45,548 nt of DNA, taken from Paludibacteraceae bacterium (GTDB taxonomy: Bacteria; Bacteroidota; Bacteroidia; Bacteroidales; Paludibacteraceae). The stretch spans positions 1 to 45,548 of the forward strand of contig JAFXPY010000019.1 in the NCBI GenBank assembly GCA_017527495.1. Reading direction: 5' to 3'. This document shows positions 31,393-41,200 of the stretch, piece after piece. The notes under the pieces were generated by a model. That model saw only the letters and a list, made by a program, of their open reading frames with translations. It did no database searches and was not told the DNA's origin. The position numbers were made by a program, and so were the translations under genes. Each line of letters begins with the position of its first letter. The stretch's first letter is position 1.

Positions 31393-32141
31393 ATACAACA
31401 AAGAACAAAACAATTTTCATAACCGGTGGAGCAAGTGGCATAGGTGCCGCCACTGTCAGCAAATTCCTTAGCGAAGGTTGGAATGTGCTTTTTACCGATA
31501 TACATGAGCCAACGACTATTGCCCCTCACGCCCGCTTCGTCAAAGCCGACTCGTCGAAGAAAACCGAACTTGAACGCGCAGCGTTGATTGCCGAGCAGGA
31601 ATTCGGCGGCATTGATGCACTCTTTTGCAATTCCGGCATACACCGCCGCAACACAGTGCTGGACATCAGTCAGGAAGAGTTAGACCTTGTTATTCAGACC
31701 AATATCTACGGCACGGTTTATACTCTGCAAGCCGTATTGCCTTATATAATTAAAAGAGGCGGCGGAGCGGTAGTTCTCAATTCAAGCGACCAATTTTTTG
31801 TAGGCAAAGCCCATAGTTTCGCCTACGGAATGACCAAAGGCGCGATAGGTCAGATTGCCCGTAGCCTTGCCATTGACTTAGGTCCGAAGAACATCCGCGT
31901 CAATGCTGTTTGCCCGGGAACGATACACACGCCCTTAGTTGACAACCTGTTTGCCAAATTCTCCAAGCAGGACAACAAGACCATCGAGCAGTATTGGCAG
32001 GAGGAGAATGCTCTCTTTGCCCGCGGTCAGGCAGGCAAACCCGAAGAAGTGGCAGAGATGGTTTATTTCCTTATCTCCGACAAAGCTTCGTTCTGTACAG
32101 GCGGTCACTACTTGATTGACGGAGGATTAGTTTGTCAATAA
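31389..32141 (+). CDS. Short-chain dehydrogenase/reductase (SDR)
   Basis: A classical SDR of 250 residues: the cofactor loop TGGASGIGAATVS, the CNSGIHRRN strand turn, the catalytic Ser in VVLNSSDQFF, the YGMTKG (Tyr-x3-Lys) pair, and the end TGGHYLIDGG. It probably oxidises or reduces a sugar, polyol or keto acid with NAD(P). The preferred substrate cannot be inferred. Its ATG overlaps the transposase stop by 4 bp, so translation is probably coupled, an odd pairing for a metabolic enzyme. Confidence 0.85.
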   Translation: MNTTKNKTIFITGGASGIGAATVSKFLSEGWNVLFTDIHEPTTIAPHARFVKADSSKKTELERAALIAEQEFGGIDALFCNSGIHRRNTVLDISQEELDLVIQTNIYGTVYTLQAVLPYIIKRGGGAVVLNSSDQFFVGKAHSFAYGMTKGAIGQIARSLAIDLGPKNIRVNAVCPGTIHTPLVDNLFAKFSKQDNKTIEQYWQEENALFARGQAGKPEEVAEMVYFLISDKASFCTGGHYLIDGGLVCQ

Positions 32142-32198
32142 AAATGACTATTTTACGCCTCCAACAAATTTGTTTTTTCACAAAATATGTTAATTCGC

Positions 32199-32230
32199 TT
32201 GCATAATTCGCTGATTTTTTTGTATCTTTG
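32199..32230 (+). promoter_or_regulatory. Promoter of preA
   Basis: TATCTTTG (32223-32230) with TTG (32199-32201) 21 bases upstream. The leader to the ATG at 32291 is about 55 bases. Confidence 0.75.
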
Positions 32231-32290
32231 CAATAGTTTTTTGCTCTTCAGTAACTTTAACATACAAATAATTATCAATACACTCAAACC

Positions 32291-33784
32291 ATGATACACA
32301 TCAATGAAGAAGTGGCGCGTTGCTTACTCTGTGCTGACGCTCCATGCGGTGCCAAAGCCGCTCGCGCTATTCGCGCACTGCGTTTCGACAACTATTGGAC
32401 AGCAAACGAGCTGTTTGCCCAAATGGATGACGCAGAAGTTGAAGCTGCCCAAAAAGCTTGTATCCACTACGACAGACCTATACGCATTAGTGAATTGCGT
32501 TCGCTGACTATAGCACAACAAAAACAATCAACAAACAATAACAACACTTGCGTTGAACAACAAACATCGGCGGAGAAATTGCCCTCATTAGAAATCAATT
32601 TCTGCGATATAGTGTGCGAGAATCCTTTCTTCCTTGCCTCTTCAGCGATATGCACCAACTACGAAATGGTGGCAAATGCTTTTGAAGCCGGTTGGGCAGG
32701 TGTGTTCTACAAAACTATCAGCAAGCAAGACATTCGTGAAGTATCACCCCGTTTTGATGCAGTCAGAAAAGAAGGTACGCCTTTCATCGGTTTTCGTAAC
32801 ATGGAACAACTGAGCGAAAATCCATACACGATGGATTTTGATATATTGCACCGCCTCAAAAAGAACTATCCCAAAAAGATTGTCATTGCGTCTATTATGG
32901 GCCAGACCGAAGAGGAATGGATTGAGTTGGCTAAGATGGCAGAGAATGCCGGTTGCGATGCCGTAGAACTCAATTTCTCTTGCCCCCAGATGCGACTCAC
33001 AGGGCTTGGATCAGACATAGGTCAGAACTCAGAATTGATACTTTTCTACACTTCATACATAAAGAAAGCGGTCAGTATTCCGGTTATTCCCAAAATGACT
33101 CCTAATGTGATGAGCATGACAGCTCCGGCACTTGCTTGTTTCTATGCCGATGCAAATGGTATAAGCGCAATCAACACAATCAAGTCAATCACCATGAGCC
33201 ACGATGCTGAAGTAAGTGAGAAGAAAACTATTTCAGGCTATTCAGGCAAAGCAGTCAAACCTATTGCCCTGCGCATGATATACGAAATGACAGGCAATCC
33301 GCTTCTGCACCGAGCCGGAATAGAGAAACACATGGACATCAGCGGTATAGGCGGAATAGAGACATGGCGAGATGCGCTTGAGTTTATTCAACTCGGTTGC
33401 CGCAATGTACAGGTATGTACAGCCGTCATGCAATACGGCTATCGCATCATAGATGACCTTATTCTCGGTCTGCAACATTATATGCAAGAGCGCGGAATCA
33501 CAGAGCTGAAGAAATTGGTTGGAGAAGAATTGAAGAACTTTGTGTTGCCTCACGACTTAGACCGTGGAACAATGGTGTTCCCGAAGATAGACAGAGAGAA
33601 ATGTATTGGTTGCGGGCGCTGCTTTGTCTCATGCTCCGATGGCGGACATCAAGCTATCGCATTTGGCGAAGACCGCAAGCCGCATATCATCGGACATAAA
33701 TGCGTAGGATGCCACCTTTGTCGCCTCGTATGTCCAACCGGTGCAATCGGAACAGCCAAACGCATGCCAAAACCAAACAAATAG
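32291..33784 (+). CDS. preA: Dihydropyrimidine dehydrogenase subunit PreA-like, with N- and C-terminal iron-sulfur segments
   Basis: The 497-residue protein has an N-terminal segment with CLLCADAPC (Cys about 11, 14 and 19), like the front part of PreT and mammalian DPYD. A flavin-binding TIM barrel follows (about 100-410: NPFFLASSAICTNYEMV, AVELNFSCPQM, IPVIPKMTPNV, SGIGGIETW), then a ferredoxin-like end with two 4Fe-4S boxes (CIGCGRCFVSC about 437, and CVGCHLCRLVCPTG about 471). The complex reduces uracil and thymine with NADH. The usual partner PreT is not in this window. It is read from its own promoter. Confidence 0.87.
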   Translation: MIHINEEVARCLLCADAPCGAKAARAIRALRFDNYWTANELFAQMDDAEVEAAQKACIHYDRPIRISELRSLTIAQQKQSTNNNNTCVEQQTSAEKLPSLEINFCDIVCENPFFLASSAICTNYEMVANAFEAGWAGVFYKTISKQDIREVSPRFDAVRKEGTPFIGFRNMEQLSENPYTMDFDILHRLKKNYPKKIVIASIMGQTEEEWIELAKMAENAGCDAVELNFSCPQMRLTGLGSDIGQNSELILFYTSYIKKAVSIPVIPKMTPNVMSMTAPALACFYADANGISAINTIKSITMSHDAEVSEKKTISGYSGKAVKPIALRMIYEMTGNPLLHRAGIEKHMDISGIGGIETWRDALEFIQLGCRNVQVCTAVMQYGYRIIDDLILGLQHYMQERGITELKKLVGEELKNFVLPHDLDRGTMVFPKIDREKCIGCGRCFVSCSDGGHQAIAFGEDRKPHIIGHKCVGCHLCRLVCPTGAIGTAKRMPKPNK

Positions 33785-33824
33785 TGTCAAATAAGACTAC
33801 TCTATCAGAAAATATGTCGGTAAT

Positions 33825-34820
33825 ATGAATAAGACCTATCTGCTTGTTTGCTTGTTTTTCTTAGTATTGATGCCATGCACAACACATGCTTCATTCACTA
33901 TACAATCAGACAAGACAGATATGTCGGACAGCATACTCCATGCAATTCAACATCACGACACGACTATTCTCGACGGCTCAAATGGTGATTTCTATATCGG
34001 ACACACTATCGTACTGAAACATCTAAAAAACAAAGCTGTAATAGGCATTAACAATGCAAAGCTACGCACTCTCTTCCGACTCAATGGCGAAATAAGAAAT
34101 ATGTTGGATAGTGCCGAAGTGCTGAGTCTCTCTACTTCAGATAATGGCGGAACATTGCCTAATGGAATGTATGTTCGCGAGCAACGCGAGTTTGTAACAC
34201 GCCAATTACTAATCAATCACCTCAATGATGCAGATGAGTCTTTTCGTTCTGCAGGCGGAATACAAATCTCACATTGCTGCAATATAACAATAAACAATCT
34301 GCAATTTCAAGGTCCGGGAGCCATAGACGTGAGTGGTAACGACCTATTAGGAATGGACCACTCAACAAATGTATATATAAACAATTGCATATTTATTGAT
34401 GGTATGGACGGAAATCTGGACATCACCTCACAATCCGATTCAATAACTATTGCAGATTGTTATTTTGGCTATTCAGCACTGAGTTACGACCACATGAACT
34501 CATGCCTTATTGGCGCAAATGACCGCATTGTGGCAGACAGAGGCAAACTGCACGTAACATACATCAGATGTACTTGGGGTGAAGGATGCAGACAACGAAT
34601 GCCTATGGTGCGCTATGGTACTGTCGTTTTAGACGATTGCAAATGGCTATGTTCAACAGCACATCCTGCTATTGACGCACGTAAAGAATCGAAAGTGACT
34701 ATAATAAATGGCTTTTTTGGAAGTGGAATAGCAACACCTTTTAGGGGGGCAGAATCAGCCCGATGGCAATGGCACAACTGCACATTCAGTGTGCCATATC
34801 AACCCAAAGACAACAATTAA
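33825..34820 (+). CDS. Secreted pectate-lyase-like (PL1 family) parallel beta-helix protein
   Basis: A 331-residue protein with a signal peptide (LLVCLFFLVLMPCTTHA). The body has the repeating short-strand pattern of a right-handed beta-helix (AGGIQISHCCNITINNLQFQ, NVYINNCIFIDG). MDGNLDITSQSDSITIADCY resembles the calcium-binding part of pectate lyases, and RQRMPMVRYG matches the catalytic Arg segment. It probably cuts pectic or similar acidic polysaccharides by elimination; substrate is uncertain. Its stop overlaps that of the converging nim-like gene by 3 bp. Confidence 0.78.
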   Translation: MNKTYLLVCLFFLVLMPCTTHASFTIQSDKTDMSDSILHAIQHHDTTILDGSNGDFYIGHTIVLKHLKNKAVIGINNAKLRTLFRLNGEIRNMLDSAEVLSLSTSDNGGTLPNGMYVREQREFVTRQLLINHLNDADESFRSAGGIQISHCCNITINNLQFQGPGAIDVSGNDLLGMDHSTNVYINNCIFIDGMDGNLDITSQSDSITIADCYFGYSALSYDHMNSCLIGANDRIVADRGKLHVTYIRCTWGEGCRQRMPMVRYGTVVLDDCKWLCSTAHPAIDARKESKVTIINGFFGSGIATPFRGAESARWQWHNCTFSVPYQPKDNN

Positions 34821-35314
34821 TTAGCTTTTTTTCTAATCAGCTCTATTGCCTCTTTTCCGGAGAGATGATCAATTTCCATACTAAGAACAGCCACATGACT
34901 AAGACTCTTGTCTATTTCATGCTGAAGACCAAGATGGTCGCCGGGATTGTATTTTTCGCCCAAGAGTTTCAAGCCATGAATAATATCCTCCATGCTTTCT
35001 AATTTGCGGATTCGACCGAAAGCGATCACACTGCGAAAATATGTCGTGTATTCATCAGGATGAATCTCGTCTTGTTCAATAATCGTGAACGAACATTTTT
35101 CATACTTACTGATTGCGTCAATTTTATGTCCCGCCACAGCAGAATGAAAAAACAATTTACCTTCGGCAAAGACATAACTTATCGGCACACCATAAGGATA
35201 GCCCTCGTCTCCCAAGACAGACAGCACACCGGCAGTTGATTTGAGCAAAATCTCTTCACATTCATTGTTCGTCAATTCTTGCCGCTTGCGGCGCATAGGT
35301 CTAAATTCCATCAT
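34817..35314 (-). CDS. Pyridoxamine 5'-phosphate oxidase-fold flavoprotein, Nim-like
   Basis: A 165-residue flavin-binding split barrel: EFRPMRRKRQELTNNECEEI, GVLSVLGDEGYPYGVPISYV, KLFFHSAVAGHKIDAI, and SVIAFGRIRKLE. This matches the NimB/NimA-like group in Bacteroidota. Members can reduce nitroimidazoles, but many chromosomal homologues have only a general redox role, so resistance cannot be claimed from sequence. It overlaps the upstream sugE-like gene by 4 bp (ATGA), so the pair is coupled. Confidence 0.83.
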   Translation of the reverse strand: MMEFRPMRRKRQELTNNECEEILLKSTAGVLSVLGDEGYPYGVPISYVFAEGKLFFHSAVAGHKIDAISKYEKCSFTIIEQDEIHPDEYTTYFRSVIAFGRIRKLESMEDIIHGLKLLGEKYNPGDHLGLQHEIDKSLSHVAVLSMEIDHLSGKEAIELIRKKAN

Positions 35315-35634
35315 GATAAAGTTTTAAGTCCAACAATAGAAATAATCAAAGTACAAATAAAGAACATACGCCAAAAAGTGGCATGCTCATGGAAAAAGAA
35401 TATCCCGAGCAAGACTGTGCCCACAGCACCAATACCCGTCCAAACAGGATAAGCAGTGCTCAACGGTAGTGTCTCAATGGCTTTAGCCAATAATACCATA
35501 CTCAAGATGTAAAATACCACAAAAGCACCAAGCCAATACCAGTGCGACACACCTACAAAGGTTTTAGACTGGCCTAAACAAAAGGCAAAAGCCACCTCAC
35601 AAAGTCCTGCGAGAATAAGAAATAACCAATTCAT
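35311..35634 (-). CDS. sugE: Small multidrug resistance family transporter, SugE/Gdx-like
   Basis: A 107-residue protein with four membrane helices and the conserved Glu in the first (LAGLCEVAFAFCLG, about 13). The helix 2-3 part (AIETLPLSTAYPVWTGIGAV, then GTVLLGIFFFHE) follows the SugE/Gdx subgroup. Such proteins export guanidinium or quaternary cations in exchange for protons, as dimers. A guanidine riboswitch was looked for upstream but is not seen, and the gene appears to be read from further upstream. Its ATG overlaps the TGA of a short in-frame stretch that follows the serpin stop. Confidence 0.85.
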   Translation of the reverse strand: MNWLFLILAGLCEVAFAFCLGQSKTFVGVSHWYWLGAFVVFYILSMVLLAKAIETLPLSTAYPVWTGIGAVGTVLLGIFFFHEHATFWRMFFICTLIISIVGLKTLS

Positions 35635-35705
35635 AACTTATATAATTGTGCTTTCTTGAGGGCAGCAAGACAATCCTCGGCGTCTCCTTCTGAAGCATCT
35701 ATAAT
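35631..35705 (-). pseudogene. 24-codon coding remnant between the serpin and sugE genes
   Basis: After the serpin's TAG the same frame stays open for 24 codons (IIDASEGDAEDCLAALKK, then AQLYKL) to a TGA that overlaps the sugE ATG as ATGA. The sequence is amphipathic-helix-like and ATGA overlaps are the usual link in this operon. It therefore looks like the end of a former gene upstream of sugE, lost or replaced by the serpin, but readthrough of the TAG is not excluded. Confidence 0.4.
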
Positions 35706-37040
35706 CTACTCTTGAGTAGGGTCTCCAACAATACCGGTAAACAGCAAGGTATTGTATTTTTTCTCACGAATAAAGAATATAAACGACCTATTCGCCTTGA
35801 AATATTTCATTTCAGTATGTTCACCTGTTGTATCCAAACCACCAATGGTTACAGCAGCAGCTTCTGTTCCACCCTCATTGACAGACATATAGCAATATTG
35901 CTTGATGAAACTCAAAAATGTACCATAATTACTCAGACGAGAGAAATTAGCATTATTTGCAGAAAATGCATCTCGTATGCCGGCTGCTACGAGGTCAGCT
36001 TTCAAATCGCGATTGTAGGCAAACTTAAATTTAGGCATTGAAAGAGCGACATACTTTGTTTGATTCATTTGTTTCAAATACTCCTCCCACTTTTCATAAG
36101 TCAGTGTCGATAGATATTGCTCTAAACTGACATTTTCAGCAGGTAAAAGAATATCCATACAATACTGACGCCCCTCATAATTAAGTTCTACCAACTGAGC
36201 ATCATCCGTTTCAATATATGGATAATAAGAACAATCGTGCATCATGTCAACACTGATTTGCTGCCCTTGCAAAGTTGTAAAATTTTCTTGAAAAGTACTA
36301 TATGTATCAAACTCATACAACCATTTTGCTTTGAAATAGAGAGCATTGGCAAAAATCATCACAGTTAAGTCAGAAACCATATCTCGAGTGAGAACTTCAC
36401 GGATCAAATCATTGGTATTTATTGCAGCCCAACCATTGATTAAATCTAAAGTCATTTGAGAGGTAAATTTATCTACATTTTCAATAGTTGCGTAAAAATA
36501 AGTGCGTGTTTTTTCCTTATAACCAGCATCTAACGGGAAATCATTTCTAACCCATAGCGAATTGGCAAGTTTTATGATTGTTGTGTTGTCAAGCCTTGGA
36601 AGTTCAGCAAGCAACTTGTAATAGTAATTATTAATTTCTTCCTCTGTCAGCCCATCAAAACCTAATGTTTGCTGCATTTCAGTCAGTGTGTTGCCATCTG
36701 CACCATTCATCAATATACCTAACGCCATACTTGCTGATAGAGGCGAAAAACAGATATTTTCTTTTTCGCTTTCACTGCGACCTATCATTGACAACATATT
36801 GATTGAGAACTCGTTGGTACGGTAGTGAATTTGCTCTTCGGCAGAAGAAAACACAAGTTGCTGAGGAGATGGGATAGTATCATCTGAAGGCTGAATCGTA
36901 TCTTTGGGAATAGAAGTAGAATCTTCTTCATTAGTCTTTTGTTCCTCAATCTGTATTACACTCTGATTGACAGGATTTTTTTCCGAGCATGCAACAAACA
37001 TCATTGTCACACATGCAAACAAATAGAAATAGCGTTTCAT
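35706..37040 (-). CDS. Serpin-family protease inhibitor lipoprotein
   Basis: The 444-residue protein has a lipoprotein signal (YLFACVTMMFVACS), an acidic, Thr/Pro-rich linker (about 25-65) and a full serpin fold: NICFSPLSASMALGILMNGA, KLANSLWVRNDFPLD, VMIFANALYFKAKWL, and MPKFKFAYNRDL. The reactive-loop hinge is VNEGGTEAAAVTIGG (about 386-400), with the small residues needed for loop insertion, so it should be inhibitory. By hinge spacing the cleaved bond falls near TTG in GLDTTGEHTE, without certainty. It is probably displayed on the cell surface, where it would protect against host or bacterial proteases. It lies downstream of lplA. Confidence 0.9.
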   Translation of the reverse strand: MKRYFYLFACVTMMFVACSEKNPVNQSVIQIEEQKTNEEDSTSIPKDTIQPSDDTIPSPQQLVFSSAEEQIHYRTNEFSINMLSMIGRSESEKENICFSPLSASMALGILMNGADGNTLTEMQQTLGFDGLTEEEINNYYYKLLAELPRLDNTTIIKLANSLWVRNDFPLDAGYKEKTRTYFYATIENVDKFTSQMTLDLINGWAAINTNDLIREVLTRDMVSDLTVMIFANALYFKAKWLYEFDTYSTFQENFTTLQGQQISVDMMHDCSYYPYIETDDAQLVELNYEGRQYCMDILLPAENVSLEQYLSTLTYEKWEEYLKQMNQTKYVALSMPKFKFAYNRDLKADLVAAGIRDAFSANNANFSRLSNYGTFLSFIKQYCYMSVNEGGTEAAAVTIGGLDTTGEHTEMKYFKANRSFIFFIREKKYNTLLFTGIVGDPTQE

Positions 37041-37060
37041 ACGATTAAGATTTATATTGA

Positions 37061-37777
37061 TTAATAATTTTCTTTTTCAAGCGTACTGATTTGCTCTAAA
37101 TCATATTGTGTCAATTCACATTGCGAAACACACAACTTCTTGACTAAAAAATCAGACAAAGCATTGATGTTGCAGATAAGATTATTATCCAATTTATCAG
37201 CAAGATTAACCACTCTTTGTCTTACTGATTTGACACCATGTTTTTCAAGTTTTTCTTTTGTAGGAGTTATGGCTCTTTGCATCATATCGAAATCTTCATT
37301 ATAGAGCATTGTTCCATGCACTATAATAGCATTTTTCAATGTATAACAAGCATTACCTGACACTTTCAAGCCATCAACAAGTATGTCATTATGCTCTGTT
37401 TTGACAGCATCAAGACCTAAATTTCTTAACACCTCTGCCACAATATCAAGAAAGAGTTGAAACACTTCTTGTGCATTGTGCGTATCTTTCTTGACAATGT
37501 ACGACAACATCAAATTTCCTCTGTCGGCATAGACACACCCTCCCCCACTCTTGCGCTGCACGATTTGTATGCCATGCTCTTTGCAAAATTCCAAATCAAC
37601 TTCGTTTTCAAGTACCTGATGTCGGCCATAAATAACAGTTGGAGACACTATCCACGTGAAAAAAACACCGTTTTCATCGCTATTTGCTATAAATTTATCT
37701 AAATTTACGGCAACATACTCCTCCATGGCAAGATACCAAGATAAAGTCTGATTTAGAGGTGGCACTAAATATTTCAT
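37061..37777 (-). CDS. lplA: Lipoate-protein ligase A family protein
   Basis: A 238-residue cytosolic enzyme that attaches lipoate to 2-oxoacid dehydrogenase or glycine cleavage proteins. Motifs are FFTWIVSPTVIYGRHQ, the lipoate-binding QRKSGGGCVYAD (about 74-85), and the catalytic Lys in VDGLKVSGNA (about 138). The C-terminal accessory domain of E. coli LplA is short here, as in many Bacteroidota. It lies 4 bp after the DUF6565-like lipoprotein gene. Confidence 0.9.
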   Translation of the reverse strand: MKYLVPPLNQTLSWYLAMEEYVAVNLDKFIANSDENGVFFTWIVSPTVIYGRHQVLENEVDLEFCKEHGIQIVQRKSGGGCVYADRGNLMLSYIVKKDTHNAQEVFQLFLDIVAEVLRNLGLDAVKTEHNDILVDGLKVSGNACYTLKNAIIVHGTMLYNEDFDMMQRAITPTKEKLEKHGVKSVRQRVVNLADKLDNNLICNINALSDFLVKKLCVSQCELTQYDLEQISTLEKENY

Positions 37778-37781
37778 AGCC

Positions 37782-38129
37782 TTACTGCAACAATTCGTTC
37801 AGTGTTCCGACAGCCTCATTTATGATACTGCGGAGTTGTTCTGTGCCGACATTTACTTCATGCTTGATAAACTCTGCATTTATCTTGCTGTTGTATGTCT
37901 CTATATTTCTGCGCTGCTCAGGTGTCAGATTTGCCATGTGAGTCGGGTATTGTTCTCTAAACTGCTCATATTTCGCTGCCGCAGCCTCCCAATCTTTCTG
38001 TGTATAGTCATTGCACTCTGTCAGAAATTTCTCAGCAAAACGGGAGTAATTATCTACATATCTTTGCTCGACCGACCTACATGACGACAAACAACAAATG
38101 ACAATAAGTGAAAATAGAATCTTTTTCAT
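37782..38129 (-). CDS. Small helical lipoprotein, DUF6565-like
   Basis: The 115-residue product has a lipoprotein signal (LIVICCLSSC, Cys about 16) and a helical body (YSRFAEKFLTECNDYTQKDW, AAKYEQFREQYPTHMANLTP) of the type seen in DUF6565 proteins. Function is unknown. The likely -7 element at 38160-38167 lies about 31 bp upstream. It is the first gene of a minus-strand set with lplA, the serpin, sugE and the nim-like gene. Confidence 0.65.
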   Translation of the reverse strand: MKKILFSLIVICCLSSCRSVEQRYVDNYSRFAEKFLTECNDYTQKDWEAAAAKYEQFREQYPTHMANLTPEQRRNIETYNSKINAEFIKHEVNVGTEQLRSIINEAVGTLNELLQ

Positions 38130-38159
38130 ACTATTGCATATTTTTTGTTAATACATCTG

Positions 38160-38167
38160 CAAAGTTA
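38160..38167 (-). promoter_or_regulatory. -7 promoter element for the lipoprotein-lplA-serpin set
   Basis: TAACTTTG on the minus strand lies about 31 bp before the ATG at 38129. No TTTG is at the usual distance upstream, so this is weaker evidence than for the full promoters. Confidence 0.55.
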
Positions 38168-38221
38168 ATAAAACTTTTCAAAAAAGCATAGAATAATCAA
38201 TTTTTTAACACATAAAATCTA

Positions 38222-41200
38222 TTATCCGATAGACTCTTCTATTTTTCCCAACAAATTGTATGCTCCATTGACAGTTTTTACATTGTCTATCACTATCGAA
38301 CGCTTTATGTCTGTTTCACTTTTCTTTGTCTCTCTAATCTGACAACGGTGAGGATTAGTTACGGCATATTGAAGTATGGCACCAAACTCTTTCGATTGAT
38401 AATAGATTGAATTGACATTGCTCACAAGATAAATAGTCATTTTTTCATTTTTCAACACGACACGCTCTATACCTAATCTCATTGCTCGCCAGCGCAATCT
38501 AAGCACTTGTATCAACTCTTCTGCTTGCTCAGGTATAGGTCCGAAACGGTCGATAAGACGCTTTTTGTATTCGAGAATACCATCCTCAGAGGAGAGTGAG
38601 TCCAATTCGCGATACAACACTATACGTTCTGACACATTTTCTATGTAGTTTTCAGGGAAAGCAATCTCAAGATCTGTGTCGAGCTGACAATCTGACACAT
38701 AGGCATCTATACGATGATTTCGCTCTATTTCTTCTTTATATAATTCAGTAAATTCGCTCTCCTTCAAATCTTGTATGGCTTCATTCAAAATACGTTGATA
38801 TGTCTCATAGCCTAAATCAGCAATAAAACCACTTTGTTCCGAGCCAAGCAAGTTACCGGCACCGCGAATATCCAAGTCTTGCATTGCCACACTGAATCCA
38901 CTGCCCAAATCGGAAAAGGTCTCTATTGCCTTCAAACGGCGTCGCGCATCAGAAGTGAGCAGACTCATTTCAGGAGCAACAAGATAGCAATAGGCCTTTT
39001 TGTTGCTTCGCCCGACACGACCGCGCATCTGGTGCAAATCCGATAGTCCAAAATGCTGTGCCGCATTGATTATTATTGTATTGGCATTCGGAATATCTAC
39101 TCCGTTTTCAATAATACTTGTGGCAATCAAAACATCATATTCATAATCTATGAAAGCCATCAAAATCTGCTCCATCTGTTCCGTAGGCATCTGACCATGA
39201 GCCACAACGATACGAGCCTGAGGCACAAGACGATGTATCTTGTTGTATATCACATTGATGTTCTGTATTCTGTCGTTTATGACAAACACTTGTCCATTAC
39301 GACTCATCTCATGCTCTATTGCTTCTTTAATCACATCTTCGTCATCCGGCGTGATAACCTCTGTCAGGATAGGGTAACGATTTGGCGGAGGTGTGGTCAT
39401 CACACTCAAGTCACGTGCTCCCATAAGTGAGAATTGAAGTGTGCGTGGTATAGGCGTTGCCGAAAGTGTGAGTGTGTCAACATTAATCTTCATTTGCTTC
39501 AATTTTTCTTTCACTGCCACACCAAATTTCTGTTCTTCATCTATAATCAGCAATCCCAAATCCTTGAATTTTACATTTTTTCCAACCAACTTATGAGTTC
39601 CGATGATAACATCTATTTTTCCATTTGCAAGACGCTCAAGTATATCTTTTATCTGCTTTGCCGATTTGGCTCTTGAGAGATATTCTACTGTTACCGGAAA
39701 ATTCTTATAGCGTTGAGAAAACGAGTGATAGTGCTGAAGTGCGAGCACTGTAGTAGGCACAAGTACTGCCGTTTGTTTTCCGTCTGTTGCTGCTTTGAAT
39801 GCGGCACGCATGGCTATCTCTGTCTTTCCGAAACCCACATCACCACATATCAATCTGTCCATAGGCACAGCCGACTCCATATCGTGTTTTGTGTCGAGCG
39901 TGGCCTTCTGCTGGTCGGGTGTGTCTTCATATAAAAACGAAGCCTCCAACTCTTTCTGCAAATAAGTATCTTCCGAATACTGAAATCCTTGTTCGGCACG
40001 ACGCGCGGCATAGAGTTTGATCAAATCGCGAGCTATATCTTTAACTTTCGTTTTGGTTCGTTCTTTAAGCCTCTCCCACTGCCCGCTCCCCAATTTACTA
40101 ACTGCCGGTGCCTCTCCTTCGCGACTTTTGTATTTTGAGATGCGGTGTAAGGCATGCAAACTGACAAAAACAAGGTCGTTGTCTTTGTAAATCAACTTTA
40201 CCTTCTCCTGCATCTTGCCACCGCCTATTGTTGTCTTTACAAGTCCGCCAAACTGACCTATTCCATAATCAAGATGCACAACGAAATCTCCTATCTGCAA
40301 CTGATTTAGTTCTTTAAGCGTCATCACTACACGACCTTCACGAGCCTTGTCAGTGTGCTGTTCCACCTTGTGATAACGCTCAAATATCTGGTGATCGGTA
40401 TAGCAACAAATGCGGGCATCACTGTCAATAAAACCTTCATGCAAGGTATGGTCAAGCGGAACAAAAGGAATCTCAAGGCCCTTGCCTTCAAAAATCGATT
40501 TCAGCCTATCGGTTTGCTTGACACTATCACTCATGATATAGATGTTGAAACCTTCTGCAAGCGACTGCTTCAAATTATCACCAAGGAGATCGAAATTCTT
40601 ATGAAAATTGGTTTGCGGAAGAGTATGAAAATCAATTTGATTGTAGTCATTAAACATCGAACGGGCATTGATTTCGATTGTGCGACGCAAAACAAAATCC
40701 TGCAGAAAATAATCACTCTCAAAATAATCATCTCCGTAAAGTTCTTTGTTCTGCTCTATCTGCTTCAAAACAAACGCAAAATCGTCGGATACGATTGTTG
40801 TATCATCCGGCAAATAATTCAACAACGACTGTTTTCCACTCTCTTCGTCCTGCAGATTCGGAATGATTTTCACACTCTCAAGTTTGCTCTGTGACAACTG
40901 AGTGTGTATGTCAAATTCGCGAATACTATCGATTTCATCGCCAAACATGTCAATACGATAAGGCATTTCGTGAGCATAGGAAAATATATCTATTATTCCT
41001 CCACGAACCGACACTTGCCCCGGCTCATAAACAAAATCAACACGCTCAAAGCCCCATTCAAACAATTGTTCTACAATCGTATCCTGACTGATAGATAATC
41101 CATGTGCAAGGGTAAGAGTCTTTTCCTTCAGATTTTTTATTGCCGTAACACTTTCCATTATTGCCTCCGGACTCGTTACCACAATTACCGGTTCGTTTGA

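Noticed and set aside
35635-35705. Guanidine riboswitch upstream of the sugE-like gene
   Set aside because: The 71-bp space holds a coding-like tail and no paired elements of known guanidine riboswitches.
38834-41098. Several plus-strand open frames across the mfd region
   Set aside because: They are shadows on the strand opposite a well-conserved helicase gene and have no family resemblance, promoter or sensible N-terminus.
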